The position numbers and the translations under genes are program-made. 64,000 nt of DNA. It comes from Charina bottae (lineage: Eukaryota > Chordata > Lepidosauria > Squamata > Charinaidae). Under the pieces are notes generated by a model. The model worked only from the letters and a program-made list of their open reading frames with translations. It was not told the origin of the DNA and ran no database searches. The stretch spans positions 39,985,463 to 40,049,462 of the forward strand of contig JALMGJ010000005.1 of NCBI GenBank assembly GCA_023362775.1, in the 5' to 3' direction. Below, piece by piece: positions 34,541-46,698 of the stretch. The first letter of the stretch is position 1. Each line of letters begins with the position of its first letter.

Positions 34541-36385
34541 TTAATACATAAAAAATAAATATAAATATAAATACAAACTATAAATATAAAATAGAATCCA
34601 GATGGCAGTAAAAGTTCTAAATGAGTTCATCAGCCATCCCCAAGAATGACTATTCCCCTTCCCACCCCAAGCGAGATGGCAAAGCCAGGTCTTCAACTTT
34701 TTCCAGAAGGTCAGGAGACAGGGGGCTTGCCTCACCTCTGCGGGAAGAATGTTCCAAAGGGCAGGAGCCACTGCAGAGAAGGCCCGCTTCCTGGGGCCCA
34801 CCAGACGGCATTCTCTTGTAGACGGGGTCTGTAACATGCCCTCTCTGCATGACCAGGTGGGACAGGTCAATGTAACGGGGATGAGACGGTCCCTCAGGTA
34901 ACCTGGACCCATGCCATGTAGGGCTTTAAAGGTAATAACCAACACCTTGAATTGGACCCAGAAGCAAACTGGTACCCAATGCAGCTCTCATAGCAAAGGT
35001 GTTACATGTGCCGATCTTGGGGCACCTAAAATTGCCCGCGCAGCTGAATTCTGGACCAGCTGTAGCTTCCAGATACTCTTCAAGGGTAGCCCCATGTAAA
35101 GCTCATTGCAATAGTCTATATGGGAGATGACTAGGGCATGAGTGACTGTTCGAAGGGCTTCCCGATCAAGGAAAGGGTGTAACTGGTGCACAACACGAAG
35201 TTGAGCAAAGGACCTCCTGGCCACGACTGCCACCTGCTCTTTGAACAGGAGTCGTGAGTCCAGGAGGACCCCCAGATTCCACACCGGGTCTGTTTGGGGC
35301 AGGGTAACCCCATCCAGAGCTAAAGATGGTAAATTCCTGGATACAGAGGAGCCATTAACCCACAGCCACTCTGTCTTACCAGGGTTCAGCTGAAGCTTGT
35401 TGTTCCCCATCCAAACCCCCACAGCCCCCAGGCACTGAGAGAGGGTGGTCACAGCATCACTTACATCACCCGGGACGGAGATGTATAATTGGGTATCATC
35501 AGTGTACTGATGATACTTCATCCCGTGGTGATAGATGATCTCACCCAGTGGTTTCATGTAGATGTTGAAGATGAGCGGAGAGACTACTGAACCCTGCGGC
35601 ACCCCACAAAGGAGAGGCCGTGGGTCGGATCCCTCACACCCTATCACCACCGATTGGGACCAGCCCTGGAGGAAGGAGGTGAACCAGCGCAAAACCACGC
35701 TGCCCACCCCCAACTCCCTGATACCAAGGATACCATGGTCAACGGTATTGAAAGCCACTGAGAGGTCAAGAAGAGCAAGTATGGATGCACTGCCCCCATC
35801 CCGTTCCCACCAGAGATAATCCATAAGTGCGACCAATGCTGTTTCTGTCCGATATCTGGGCCTGAAACATGACTAGAAGGGGTCTAGATAACCCATTTCA
35901 TCCAGAATCCTCTGGAGCTGCAATGCCACCACTTTCTCAACCACCTTCCCTAAAAAGGGGAGGTGGGAGACTGTACAAAAATTGTCCAGTACAGTAGGGT
36001 CCAGCGATGGTTTCTTGAGGAGAGGGTGCACCAGCGCTTCCTTAAAGGCAGCCAGGAACACCCCCTCTCCCAAGGATGTATTTACCATCGCCTGGACCCA
36101 ACCGCACAACACCTCCCAAGCTGCCTTCACCAGCCAGGAGCGTCATGGATATAATTGACCCATGGTGGCATTTACAGTCAGGAGGATCCTGTCCACTTCC
36201 TCGGGCCCAACAGGATCAAACCGTTCCCAGATAACCGGGTAAGTACATGCCCCAGGCATCTCCACAGACCATGCCTCACGCTTGGAGTCCAACTTGGAAT
36301 GGATCCGAGCGATTTTATCCTGCAGATGCCCAGAAAATTCCTCTGCACAGCCATGAAGGTGGGTCACTGGGCCCACCTTTCCCAA
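34541..36385 (-). pseudogene. L2 LINE ORF2: reverse transcriptase and C-terminal part
   Basis: Split over several frames: 36385-36143 (linker), 36130-35873 (FLGKVVEKVVALQLQRIL), 35836-34988 (palm and thumb) and 34945-34541 (C-terminal). The palm has LLDLSVAFNTVDHGI (the second Asp of motif A is Asn), GVPQGSVVSPLIFNIYM and YTDDTQLY where YADD is usual. Then come NLGVLLDSRLLFKEQ, HALVISHIDYCNELYMGLP and, after a frameshift, FKALHGMGPGYLRDRLIP. Compared with the copy at 225-1316 this one keeps the segment missing there. Not functional. Confidence 0.85.
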
Positions 36386-36593
36386 AAGGGATCAGGTGAC
36401 CTTAAACAGGGCTGCTGGGCGGCATTCTGCGGATGCAATAAGAGCGGAGAAATATTGACATTTCTTACTTTACCTTAATAGTGGCTCTAGCTTGTGTTTG
36501 GTTGGGTTTGGTCCTTCTTTTCCTCCAGCGGCAGTGTAGACGTCTCTTAATCCTCTTCAGAACCCTCAGCTCCTCCGTAAACCACGGGGAGTG

Positions 36594-37480
36594 TCAGGCT
36601 CGATGGGACAAGAGCGGTTGCACAGGCGCAATCCTGTCCAAGGCCCCCGCCACCTCCCTATTCCAGGCAGCAGCCAGGGCCTCCACTGGACCATGCAGCA
36701 GATCCTCGGGTATTACCCCCAGCTCCCTCTGAAACCCCATCGGGTCCATCAGTCGCCGAGGGTGGACCAATCGAATGGGTCCTGCCTCCCTGCAGAGGGG
36801 GGCGGCATAAGAGAAACTCAAGGCCACCAGGGCATGATCTGACCATGACAGAGGGGACAGATGTAACTGTCCCTTCAGATTGCATTGCCACTGCTCTGAC
36901 AAGAAGACCAAGTCCAGGGTGAAGCCACTGTCCAGATTAGGATCCCAAATAATCTGGGACAGGCCCATTGCCACCATGGTAGCCATGAACTCCCAAGCCA
37001 TCTCCGAGGCATGCCCCAGGGATGGCAGGTTGAAGTCCCCCAGAACCATAAGTCTAGGGAACTCCACTGCCAACCCTGAGATGGCCTCCAGTAGCTCAGG
37101 CAGGGAGGTTGCTATGCAGCAGGGAGGCTGATACAGTAGCAACACTCCCAACTGTTCTCGGGAGCCCAACTTGAAAAACAGAGTCTCACAGCTGGCCCCT
37201 TGTGGAGCAGTGCCCCTGAAGGCCACTAGAGATTCCAAGATGACAAGAGCCACCCCTCCCCCCCTGCCCTGGAGTCTTGGCTGGTGCCATACCATAAACC
37301 GGCTGGGCACATCTCCAAGAGGGCCCCCCCTCCTTCTGTGCCCAGCCAGGTCTTGGTAATACACGCCAGGTCTGCCCCCTCCTCAGTGATCAAATCACAT
37401 ATGACAGGGGCCTTGTTGTTGACTGACCTGGTGTTAAGGAGCAACAGCTGGAGACCAGGGTACCCATAAGTCTGCTGTCC
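36594..37480 (-). pseudogene. L2 LINE ORF2: apurinic-like endonuclease
   Basis: The endonuclease that would nick target DNA. Seen in two frames joined by a frameshift near 37310: LLLNTRSVNNK and DLACITKTWLG upstream, where family members have ETWL, so the catalytic Glu has become Lys. Downstream are LMVLGDFNLPSLGHASE (Asp-Asn pair of the active site) and LSWSDHALVALSFS (SDH, C-terminal catalytic His). The reading frame ends at 36594 and RT sequence resumes in another frame. Confidence 0.85.
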
Positions 37481-37549
37481 AGGGCCTGGGTCTGAGCACA
37501 GAGGGCTGGAACATGCCACAAGTATCAGGCACCAGGGGCATCTTCCCCA

Positions 37550-38600
37550 AAGATGGCCTGCCCTCTGACTTCCATCGTAGCATCCCTGGCCCATCACCAT
37601 CTGAATAATATGGCCCGCCCTAAAACCCCCAGAGTCTCCAAATCCATTTCCCCTCAATCCTAGACCTCTGGAATCCCTGCTTAGGGGTCCCTCCATCCAC
37701 TTGTGCATCCCAATACACAACCAATCAACCACAGGGAGATGGCAGGCCCCCCAGCACTCCAGCTCATGCTCTCGGCACTGTTAGAGCCCAGCCATCACCC
37801 ACACACCCACTGTGCCCCCTTCCTCGGCCTCTCTCACTGGTCGATGGGGGGCACACTGCATCCACTACTCCTCACCCCTGTCTCTCACTCAAGAGGTGAG
37901 TGTCCTCGCAAACAAGCATCCACTCCCAGACTCCCTCCCTTGTCTCTCACACCCAGGAGGGAGTACCCCGTTCACCACACTGGAGGGACCCTAGTACTCC
38001 TTTGCCCTCTCTAGGCAGGTTGGGGATGGGACTCGCTGGGCCACTCAGGCCGCTCTGTCGCTGGGACTCACTGCTCTGTGCCACTGGGGCTCACCATGCT
38101 GCGTCGCTCAGCGTTCCAGGTCGCACTGTTCTTCTCCCCACGGCACTCAGCTCCTCACACTGGGGGGCCCACCAGCCCGCCCAGTCCCCCGCCACAGGAG
38201 CCAGGGCTCAGCAGAGTGTCCAGCCCCGTCAGGTGATGGGACTCACTGCTCCATGCCACCAGGGCTCACCATGCTGCACACCATCCCAGCTGCTTCAAAG
38301 ACTCTGTCTGCCCTCACCAGCCCCCAGCCTAAACACACAAGGCATGAGGGCCAGGAGACCCCAGGAAGTCCCCCCAAAGTTACCGACTGGCAAGGCAGGG
38401 GTCTGGAAAAGAGTCCCAAGATGTTGGGGGCTCACCGGTCACCATCCTTGCTGCTCACCGCTCGGCATCCTCGCCACTCCAGGAAACTCTGTCTGGCCCC
38501 ATCAAATGCCTTATACCTCACTGAATCTTTGATTCATCCAGTTTGGCACTGTCAGCATTGACTACAGAAATTCAGAGAATTTTCCCAGCCATATCCAGAG
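37550..38600 (-). other. L2 LINE 5' region
   Basis: C-rich on the plus strand, with no protein I recognise on the minus strand. It contains a direct repeat about 175 bp apart (GGGACTCACTGCTC..TGCCAC near 38064 and 38238), perhaps tandem 5'UTR units as in other LINE promoters. The 210-codon plus-strand frame here is antisense and has no domain. Confidence 0.5.
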
Positions 38601-38665
38601 ATAATGCATATTGAATGCTGGAACCTTCAAGGCAGGTACTTTATCTTTGGATACAAGCCAAAGCT

Positions 38666-38811
38666 GACCTTTGCAGGTCTGTAAAAGTCTGTAAAGCAAA
38701 GGAAAGCTGAAGTAAGTTTGTAAACACAGTTGCGGTTTCACTTAGTGACTGCTTCACTTAACAACTGAGTTGCAGGTCCCAATTATGGACACTAAATGAA
38801 GACTACCTGTA
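38666..38811. mobile_element. Mariner-like MITE family H copy 2, right part
   Basis: Continues the 34333-34423 half: AGGTCTGTAAA, AGCAAAGGAAAGCTGAAGTAAG, CTTCACTTAACAACTGAGTTG, ending GACTACCTG + TA. It aligns with the reverse complement of 59560-59788. Confidence 0.8.
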
Positions 38812-39174
38812 ATTAATTAGTTAATATTTAATAATCATTGTAATTAATAATAAAATCTGTGTGAACGTCAGATTATCATTCACTGCATTAAAGTGACTTT
38901 TACTGGAAGACAGTTTTAGGCTGCAATCCTGTGCATGCTATCTGAGAGAGTGTATGTGTAATAAAGGGTGAGTATGTGTATCAGACATTTCAGGATTTGA
39001 GTCAGGATCTTCAAGAGGTGGAGGTAAAAGGTAACACGGTGAGGTATAGTGGAGTATGCGTATTCAGGTCTCAGAAACCATTTCTATCATAAAAAAGAAT
39101 AGGAGTCTAAAACATCAACCAAAAGTGATTGGTTTAAGTCCACTCCTTGAATGGACTACTTAATGGACTCTAAA
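38812..39174. other. Unassigned AT-rich DNA
   Basis: Nothing recognised. Confidence 0.5.
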
Positions 39175-40125
39175 TTAAGTGAACACTGAAAACCACCAGG
39201 AAACTTCAACTGCTGCAGAATGCAGCTGCTTGCATACTAACGGGAACTTCTCAGTATTGTCATATAACACTAGTATTTGGAGAGCTGCACTGGCTTCTAG
39301 TTTCTTTCCAGAAACTCTAGTTGATAGCAATAATTTATAAAATCCTTCATGGCTTGGAGTTTGGCTCTCAGGACCACTTATTGCAAGTAAAATCTGCCTG
39401 TCCAAAGTAAGGTAAAGGTATAGGTTCCCCCGCACATTTGTGCAGTCATGTCCGACTCTAGGGGCTGGTGCTCATCTTCATTTGTTAGCCGAAGAGACAG
39501 CATTGTCCGAAGACGCTTCCACAGTCATGTGGCCGGCATTATGCATGCGGAACGCTGTTACCTTCCCACCAAAGTGGTACCTATTAATCTACTTGCATTT
39601 GCATGCTTTCGAATTGCTAGGTTGGCAAGAGCTGGGGCGAGTGCGGGAGCTCACTCCGTCATGCGGGACTAGGGATTCAAACCTCCGAACTTGAGACCTT
39701 CTGATCAACAAGCCTGGCGTCTTACCCGCTGAGCCACCGCGCCCCTTGTGAGCCACCACACCCAAAGTACATCCGTAGAAAAAGTATGCTAAAAGTGCTG
39801 GTCTCCTGTGAAGTGGTAGTAGCAGGAGACTTGGAAGTGAGTATTCTCTGCTGGAGCCCCCCCTTCCCCCCACACCCGTGGAATCAACTCCCTCCATAAA
39901 TAAGATCCAAGTTGTTAATATTTAAAAGATTAGTGAAAAGTTGGCCATTTAAACAAGCACTGGAGGACTGAGATGGAAGATTTATCTGGGAGCTGCTAAT
40001 GATACTGTTATTGTGATTTTGTCATGATGTTGTTTAATATTAATATTATATATATCATATATTTTTATATACCACTTTTATAATCTGCTTAGATTCATTT
40101 ATATTGAAATTGCTTTATCCACAGG
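39175..40125 (+). mobile_element. Ancient L2/CR1-like LINE, split by a SINE
   Basis: The first part (39175-39401) reads LKTTRKLQLLQNAAACILTG and ELHWLLVSFQ, then a KILHGL block: the conserved post-RT region. After the SINE (39410-39761), 39770-40125 carries an RRKS..-type continuation, the 'P..PVESTPSI' counterpart of 'LWNSLP', and an AT-rich 3' end. Old and broken, but collinear. Confidence 0.6.
39402..39769 (-). mobile_element. tRNA-derived SINE (type 1), minus strand
   Basis: The same SINE as 16611-16944, reversed: AAGGTAAAGG tail complement first, then GTCCGACTCTAGGGGCTGG, TGCATTTGCATGCTTTCGAA, and a tRNA-like head with GAGCCACCGCGCCCC. TSD ccaaagta (39402-39409, 39762-39769). Confidence 0.88.
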
Positions 40126-40133
40126 TAGTGGAT

Positions 40134-40325
40134 AGTAGTTCTTGATCTTTTTAGGGCAATGGTCACAAATGCCTCCCCCGCTTTCTACATTTCATCTCAG
40201 ATACCTGGAACTGCATCTGGTGGCAAATTTTTATTTTGTCAGGCCTTTCCTTTCAACATCCTAAAAACTAGCCCTCTTGGGAAAAAAACTAGGGAGGGAA
40301 GATGTTGACAGAGAAAAGATCTGAT
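40134..40325 (+). repeat. Left arm of a large inverted repeat
   Basis: Inverted copy of 41974-42130. Shared blocks include CTTGATCTTTTTAGG, GTCAGGCCTTTCCTTTCAAC and GGGAGGGAAGATGTTG. This arm has about 40 extra bases near 40197-40236. Confidence 0.8.
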
Positions 40326-40329
40326 AGTA

Positions 40330-40615
40330 GCCCTTCAAGGTAATCCAGACAAGAAACCAAAACCATGAGTACTAACACTACTTTTTTGTAAGGTTACAGT
40401 AACAGAATCTTGCAAGTCTGAAAGCACTTCTCCCCTTCCTCCCCTTTACTTTCCAGAGAAGTAGGGAGGGACCCTTCTGAGGCACTTCCCATGTCCCCAT
40501 TCCTATTGTGGGCTGACATATTTCTTGTCTGACCATTGCCTAGGCTGCTTATCCTTCTCCTCCTCCTGTCTCCCAAGGTTATTCTCACAGACCATCACAT
40601 AGATGCACAAAAATG
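40330..40615 (-). repeat. LTR-like segment
   Basis: On the minus strand, CAGACTTGCAAGATTCTGTT and TGTAACCTTACAAAAAAGTAG match the decayed LTRs near 2.83 kb and 57.3 kb. Boundaries are not fixed. Confidence 0.4.
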
Positions 40616-41305
40616 CTCATGTGAGAGGGCCTTCCTCTTCCTGTAGCATAAAACCAGAGAATGCCATTTTGCCAACAGCAAGATCCTAGTTTAGAGACTC
40701 AACTCAAATTTGCACAGACATGTTACTCAGTGTTCCTCTACACTTATAAGCCTAGCCTTACTCATTTTTCTAAGAGAAAAGAATGGACTCTATTCATGTT
40801 ACTGTAAGCTTTAAAGAAAAGTGAATTTGCATGAGTAGAATAAATTCCTTCCTCATCTCAAGAATAATTGACCATTCTTGGAGATACAAATTATCAGGGT
40901 GCTACCTATTAAAGGAGCAGGAAAGGAAGGTTGCAATTCCCAGATCACTCATTCCAAGTAATACTTTTTGAGGAATGATTTGAATTTTGCTAAACTAAGA
41001 AAAATTGGCTAGAGTGAACAGTATTACATTTCGTTATTCCTTAGCATCAGGATTTCTATGGAAACATAAAGAAAATTCTCCTTGTTGAAATATGGTGTGT
41101 ATCTAATAAAATTGTAAAAGAATTTATATTTCTATTCAGAAATGTGATCTGACAGGCATTCTACATTAGGAGTTTGTAGCGGCGAAGCTAAGAATTTAAT
41201 GTGGATGTGGTTGAGACAGAATTAAGCAGTTCTAAACCCCATTGCCTTTAACTGAGATGAGTTAGCTCCATATCAGGAAGAAGCTCTACCACAATATGCA
41301 TAACA
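40616..41305. other. Unassigned non-coding DNA
   Basis: Inside the large inverted repeat. No coding evidence. Confidence 0.45.
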
Positions 41306-41667
41306 TACCCTGAGTATTGGGGCATGGTGGCTCAGCGGGTAAGACACCAGGCTTGTTGATCGGAAGATCGCAAGTTCAGAGGTTCAAATCCCTAGCCCCG
41401 CATGATGGAGTGAGCTCCCGCACTCGCCCCAGCTCTTGCCATCCTAGGAATTCGAAAGCATGCAAATGCAAGTAGATTAATAGATTAATTCGGTGGGAAG
41501 GTAGCAGCGTTCCGTGCGCGTCATGCTGGCCACATGACCGTGGAAGCATCTTTGGACAACGCTGGCTCTTTGGCTAACAAACGGAGATGAGCACTGCCCC
41601 CTAGAGTCGGACACGACTGCACAAATGTGCGGGGGGGTCCTTTACCTTTACCTTTTACCCTGAGTAT
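41306..41667 (+). mobile_element. tRNA-derived SINE (type 1), plus strand
   Basis: The element proper is 41318-41655, with a perfect 12-bp TSD taccctgagtat (41306-41317, 41656-41667). A box TGGCTCAGCGGG, B box AGGTTCAAATCC (one change), body as in 16611-16944, tail CCTTTACCTTTACC. The long perfect TSD points to a fairly recent insertion. Confidence 0.92.
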
Positions 41668-41973
41668 GGAAACTCTTATGTTTTACTTAAAAAAATTATC
41701 TCATGTAACAAAGCCGGCAAAACAAGACTCCTGAACTAAAACTTGGGGAGCTCAATGCATTAATTCTACTCCGTTGAATCCAACAGAGCTTGCTTGTTGT
41801 TCCCTTTGCCGGCGTAGCTTGTAGGAAACAGCCAGGTGACAATATCACTGCAATTTTTTCACCTGCATTTTCCCCCTTGGGCGGCTCTACCGCATAGGAA
41901 ATTCCCAAAGTAGCTATTAAAACTAAGCATGTTCTTGGCCTTTTGTTGAGACTGAATGCTTGCTGAAAATAGA

Positions 41974-42130
41974 ATCAGGTCTTTTCTCTGCCAACATCTT
42001 CCCTCCCTAGTTTCTTTCCCAAGAGGGCTAGTTTTTAGGATGTTGAAAGGAAAGGCCTGACAAAAAATGAAATTTAGAAAGTAGGGGAGGCATTTGTGAC
42101 CATTGACCTAAAAAGATCAAGAATACTCAT
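41974..42130 (-). repeat. Right arm of the large inverted repeat
   Basis: Inverted copy of 40134-40325 without the 40-base extra segment. The arms enclose about 1.65 kb. Confidence 0.8.
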
Positions 42131-42154
42131 ATTTTATAATCACTTTCCCCATTA

Positions 42155-42178
42155 AAGTTGTGTGTGTGTGTGTGTGTT
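42155..42178. repeat. (GT)n microsatellite
   Basis: A short perfect GT tract. Confidence 0.9.
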
Positions 42179-42544
42179 AATGATCTGCATTTTCTTCACT
42201 GCTGAATAAGATTTCAGTATCGTTTACAAGGTGACAGCTATTGCATATCAAACACATTTTGGGATCTTTATTAGCACACAAAGCTCAACTCATCTCCCAA
42301 GACTTTCTTTTTAATTTTATTATTGCTTGGGTTTTAACGATGTCCCTTCTCACACATTACCATTTTAATAACCTCTATCTCTTTGTGTGGTGCTACTATT
42401 TATTGATAAAGCTTTTACTGTTATGAATGCTTCTGAAATACTTGGTTTGCAGTTGAAAACCAGTCAAGTCAGAACTAGCCAAACTTCTCCAAAGACAGGT
42501 TTTCCCTGCAACAACTAAAAGAATCTCTTGTGCAAGGCAAGTAA
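42179..42544. other. Unassigned AT-rich DNA
   Basis: Nothing recognised. Confidence 0.5.
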
Positions 42545-43282
42545 AGTAGAATTATTTAATTTAATTTAAATTATTTGATTCAGGTGCTGCCCAACTCCAC
42601 ATGACTCACAATATAACAAAAAAAGATAGAATGCAACAATTCAAAACAAAGGCAACAAAACAAATAAATAAGAAGCAGTTGAAGAACAAGATGGTGAATC
42701 TGACCAAACACAAAACTCGTGAGGCTCCCTAGACCAAGGCCTGAGAGAAGAGCCAGGTCTTCAAGGCCCTCTGGAACATTACCAGGGTGGGAGCCCCAAC
42801 CCCCAAGTGCAGGGGAAACTTCATTCCAGAGGGCAGGAACCATGACAGAGAAGGTACACCTCCTGGCTCCTGAAAGATGACACTGTTTGTGTTTGAAGTT
42901 ATCTGAAATGCACCAACCCTGTTGGTTCATATCAGCCAAGCAAACACCATGGGACACAGACAGTCCCTCAACTTGAATCACACCCACAAGCAGACCAGTA
43001 GCCAGTACAGCTCGTGGAGCAGAGGTGTCAAATGGGCATATTGAGGCATGCCCATCACTGCCTGCGCCAGTTGAAGCTTCCAAGTGTTCTCCAAGGTGCA
43101 TTGCAATAGTCAAGCCAGGAAGTGACTAGAGCATGAATGACTGTCTGAAGCCCCCCCCCCCCCATCCAAGAAAAGGTACAACTGGTGCACCAGATGAAGC
43201 TGTGCAAAGGCCTTCTTGGCCACAGCTGCCACCTGATCATCAAGCAGAGCTCTGAATCCAAGAAGACCCCCAGATGCTGCAG
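42545..43282 (-). mobile_element. L2-clade LINE, 3' end fragment
   Basis: Minus strand. It begins at a 5' truncation near 43282 within the 'LDS.L' block and runs through RPLHSFIWCTSCTFSWMG, a thumb-region remnant, the ALWNE..-type block near 42830, and an AATTTAAATTAAA-type tail near 42545-42575. It differs clearly from the 0- and 35-kb copies, so it belongs to another subfamily or is older. Confidence 0.75.
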
Positions 43283-43442
43283 TCTATTATAATTCTATCA
43301 ACCTAACTGGAGTTGATGTCTGAATCCAGCCAAACGTGGCTTATTTAAAAATAATGGTTGAGTAAACAATGGTTTAACTCCACCAGAAAAAAAGCAAAAA
43401 CAAAAAAATTGAAGCTAGAGTCAACAATGCTATTAGAGGAAA

Positions 43443-43485
<43 letters not shown>

Positions 43486-44270
43486 TGCGTACGCACGTAT
43501 GCATAAAGTGGAAAAAATCTGGTTAAAGTTAGTTTCTTTTTTTAAAAAACACCTTATTTTTTGGCTGAAAAGGAAAAAGGAGATTTCTAAGATGGCTCAC
43601 AAAGATTAATAATATCCAGGTCAAAGGAGGGGAACAAAAAGGTACACAACTTTGTCAGAAGATTATTGCTTTTGCTCTCAGGTCCTGCCTGTAAGCTTTC
43701 CATTAACACCTGACTGTCAGTTATGGAAAAAAGGAAGCTGACTAATCCGTTGGTCAAATTCATCAGGGGCTTTTTTTATGTGTGGAAGAGAATGATGATA
43801 CTGGATTTGTTTAATTTAGGAAAAAAATGGGTGAGAGAGATCATAGTAATAAAGATTTATTTTATTCTTTCCAATCAATACAAAGTGGCTTGAGACTCAC
43901 TCTGTCCATCTGTCATCAGCAGGATAACTCTCTGAAAACAGAATGGGACCAAATTTGGCATGGGGAGAGAAAAAGAAAGATTGAGTTTAAACATGAGGGT
44001 ACATCATAAAAATAGAGTAAAATAGCTTGATGATAAAGGTTTTTATAGATTAAATAAGGGGAGATAATGGCAAATTTTAATAGTGATTACTACGGTATAA
44101 AAAATAAGAAATAGTTAATGGATCCATGAGGAAAGTGAAAGGTGGAAGTGAACTATATGTTTTTTTAAGTTAGATGTTTACTTTTGTATTTGCAGATTTA
44201 AGTTTCTGCATATGTTTCTGTATTATGTTTTTATGTTTATTTTATGTGTAGAATTTTAATAAATAAATAA
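43283..44270. other. Unassigned DNA with a (GT)n tract
   Basis: The (GT)n tract at 43446-43483 is followed by ACGTGCGTACGCACGTATG. No gene evidence. Confidence 0.55.
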
Positions 44271-44275
44271 ATATA

Positions 44276-44316
44276 CACATACACACACTGTACATACATA
44301 CATACAGTATACACAC

Positions 44317-44383
<67 letters not shown>

Positions 44384-44385
44384 TC
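44276..44385. repeat. (ACACAT)n array
   Basis: About twelve ACACAT units (44310-44384), preceded by related ACAT/ACAC text. Confidence 0.95.
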
Positions 44386-46530
44386 AACCAACCATGGGGT
44401 AGATCCAGCATAGGGCTGTGGAGAAAAATATTCCAGAAAAAAGTCCCCGGATAAATCCTTATGGGAGAGGCAATTAGGCAGTTGCTGCGAATGCTTTGCC
44501 TCTTCCGCCCTCCCTTCTCCCTCCCGGGCACATAACATGGACTCACAGCAGAGCATGTGCAGCCTGCACCGTTGTTCCTGGTATGCACACACCCACACAG
44601 ATGTAGCATGAAGGGAAAGCAGTCTCACACACATGTTACTTCATTACACAGAAGAAAACACAGATGCCTCTTATGGAGTCTGCCAGTAAAGGACTGACAG
44701 CACTGCCCCTGAATGGCTGTCTTAACTTTAAAAGGAAAGAAAAAGGTGACTATTTGCCTTACTGCCTAAGGAAAAAGTGGAGAATAGCAATCAGGGACTA
44801 TTCTAACATAACTTTGTCCCTGCATGCCATTTTTCTATACACAAGGCTTCTCCTTCTCCTTCTTTCCCCTTCTTTCCCCTTCTCCTTTTCCTTCTCCTTC
44901 TCCTCTCACATAATGTGCTGCCCCCGATGCAAATACAGGTTTATTAGCACATCCAATGTTTATGAAATCTTGGCCAAAGCAAAGTATTTCATGACAAAAC
45001 AGTTACAAGATTCTAAAACTTTTATATGAGCTATACCCAAGAGAAGCAAAAAGCTAAATAGAAGTACTTTCTAAAAATCCCTGCACAGTTTTAAAAAGTA
45101 ACATTTCCTCAGTTAAATATGTTTTTTAAAAGTTTTTTAAGTTTTTTTAAAAATAATATTTCCGCTGTATTTTAATATTTATTAGCTGATTTATCAAATA
45201 TTAAGAAATCCTTCCTGACTGCCTGTGGAGGTAAATATGAAGCACATTTATATAGATAAATGCTGTTCTAAGGTATGTAAATAAAATTTATAGGTATGCA
45301 AGAAGTGCAAAAAGTGAGATATGGAAAATAATGTTGTATAAAAGGAAAAGAGATGCCACCACAAGCTATATTTGCATAGAAATGGTCATACACTTCTATT
45401 TAGAATCAGAAAGGGAAATAGTAGGAAACTTACAATCAGAGTGTATCTATAAAATTTAAACATCACTGGTGCATAATAATAATGTTTCCTTTTATTTATG
45501 TGAACTATTTTGAAAATTATTGACAAACATTTACTGATACTTCAAAATGCAAGCAGTTGCTGCAACAGCAACAGTAATTTCTTGTTACTTGGATAGCCCA
45601 CTTATATCCCATTTCCTGAAGAAAGCACACAGCAGGGCCACATTAAAAATGATCAAAGCCAGAGGGCCTATAGATAATTTGCATAGCAAGATTAATAAAA
45701 TGTACATACATATGCATGGTCATATCCTTTCTCCAAATAGCATTATAATGTAATCCACTACTGCCCACACAAAGCACACGAGCACACAGTTGGAACAAAT
45801 TCTCAATAGCCCTGTAATAACATTTTTTAAAATTCTGTCATCTTCTTCTTCATCATCATCACCATCATCATCACTGCTTCAAGCATTCATTTTAAACCCC
45901 ATTGGGGAAAAATGATGTGGAGAATGATGTAGAACAAGGAAGCTGTGGGCAAGAAAAGAACTACAGCAGCAGCAACAGTCTTGATACTTCTTCAATTTAA
46001 ATTCCCCACCCCAAAGCTATTTTAGTTCCTGTATAAAGCAGTGCTCAAGCTTTCTTACACATTTGCACATAACATAAAGTTAGTCCTCTAGGCCTCCCGG
46101 AAAGCTGAATCTAGGCAAACAAAAGTTAATTTTGATAAGAAGTTGGTTGGCGAGAACGCATGCCCCATATTTAATAAGGGTGTAATCTCAAACCTTTCAA
46201 TCCATTATTTTAGCCTTCCCAACAAGGTGCCCTCTACATATGTTGGAGTGTGCCAGGTTGGTAGAGGCTGAAGTTTGGTGTTATACGAAATAACATAACA
46301 CAACACACAACACACCACACACAACACAACATAAAACAATCTTGGGCCATGAAAAAAGTCCCTTCTAGTCTCATCCCATTTGCAATTTACACTGCCACTG
46401 TCCCAAGTCAAAGGCTAGCTGCCTTGTCTCCTGAGATAATCAATGAATAAATCCACAAACATCTCTTTTCTTCCTTGCCTTTAAAATATAATAATAATAC
46501 ATTAAATTCAACAATAATACATAAAAACCC
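44386..46530. other. Unassigned non-coding DNA with simple repeats
   Basis: It includes a CTTCTCCTT/CTTTCCCC tract near 44847-44905, an ATC-rich run near 45842-45873 and an ACAACAC run near 46290-46332. No gene evidence. Confidence 0.5.
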
Positions 46531-46698
46531 AATTATTCCCTACCCCAAGGGTCGGAAATGGCGGCTCGCGAGCCAGATGCGGCTCTTTGGCCCCTTGAGT
46601 GTGGCTCTTCCGCAGCTGAACTCACCCCCGCCCCTTCCACGTGATTGGCCCCCGCCCGCAAACCCCGCCCCCTGGCTCTCGCACTGAGCGAGGCCCGG

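Larger units (their letters stand above)
34424..38665 (-). mobile_element. Near full-length L2-clade LINE
   Basis: About 4.2 kb on the minus strand: a GC-rich 5' region (about 37.55-38.6 kb), endonuclease, RT and C-terminal domain, a 3' end with the GCCCAGAGTC-type motif, and a (AAATA)n tail at 34424-34470. It lies between the two halves of a family H MITE, so it inserted into that MITE. It is disabled by frameshifts, stops and the changed residues described below. Confidence 0.88.

Noticed and set aside
37703..38561. Plus-strand frames up to 210 codons
   Set aside because: Antisense to the L2 5' region, C-rich, no recognisable domain.
44242..44634. 117- and 130-codon minus-strand frames
   Set aside because: The C-terminal part is an (ACACAT)n array read as Val-Tyr or Met-Cys. 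The remainder has no recognisable domain.
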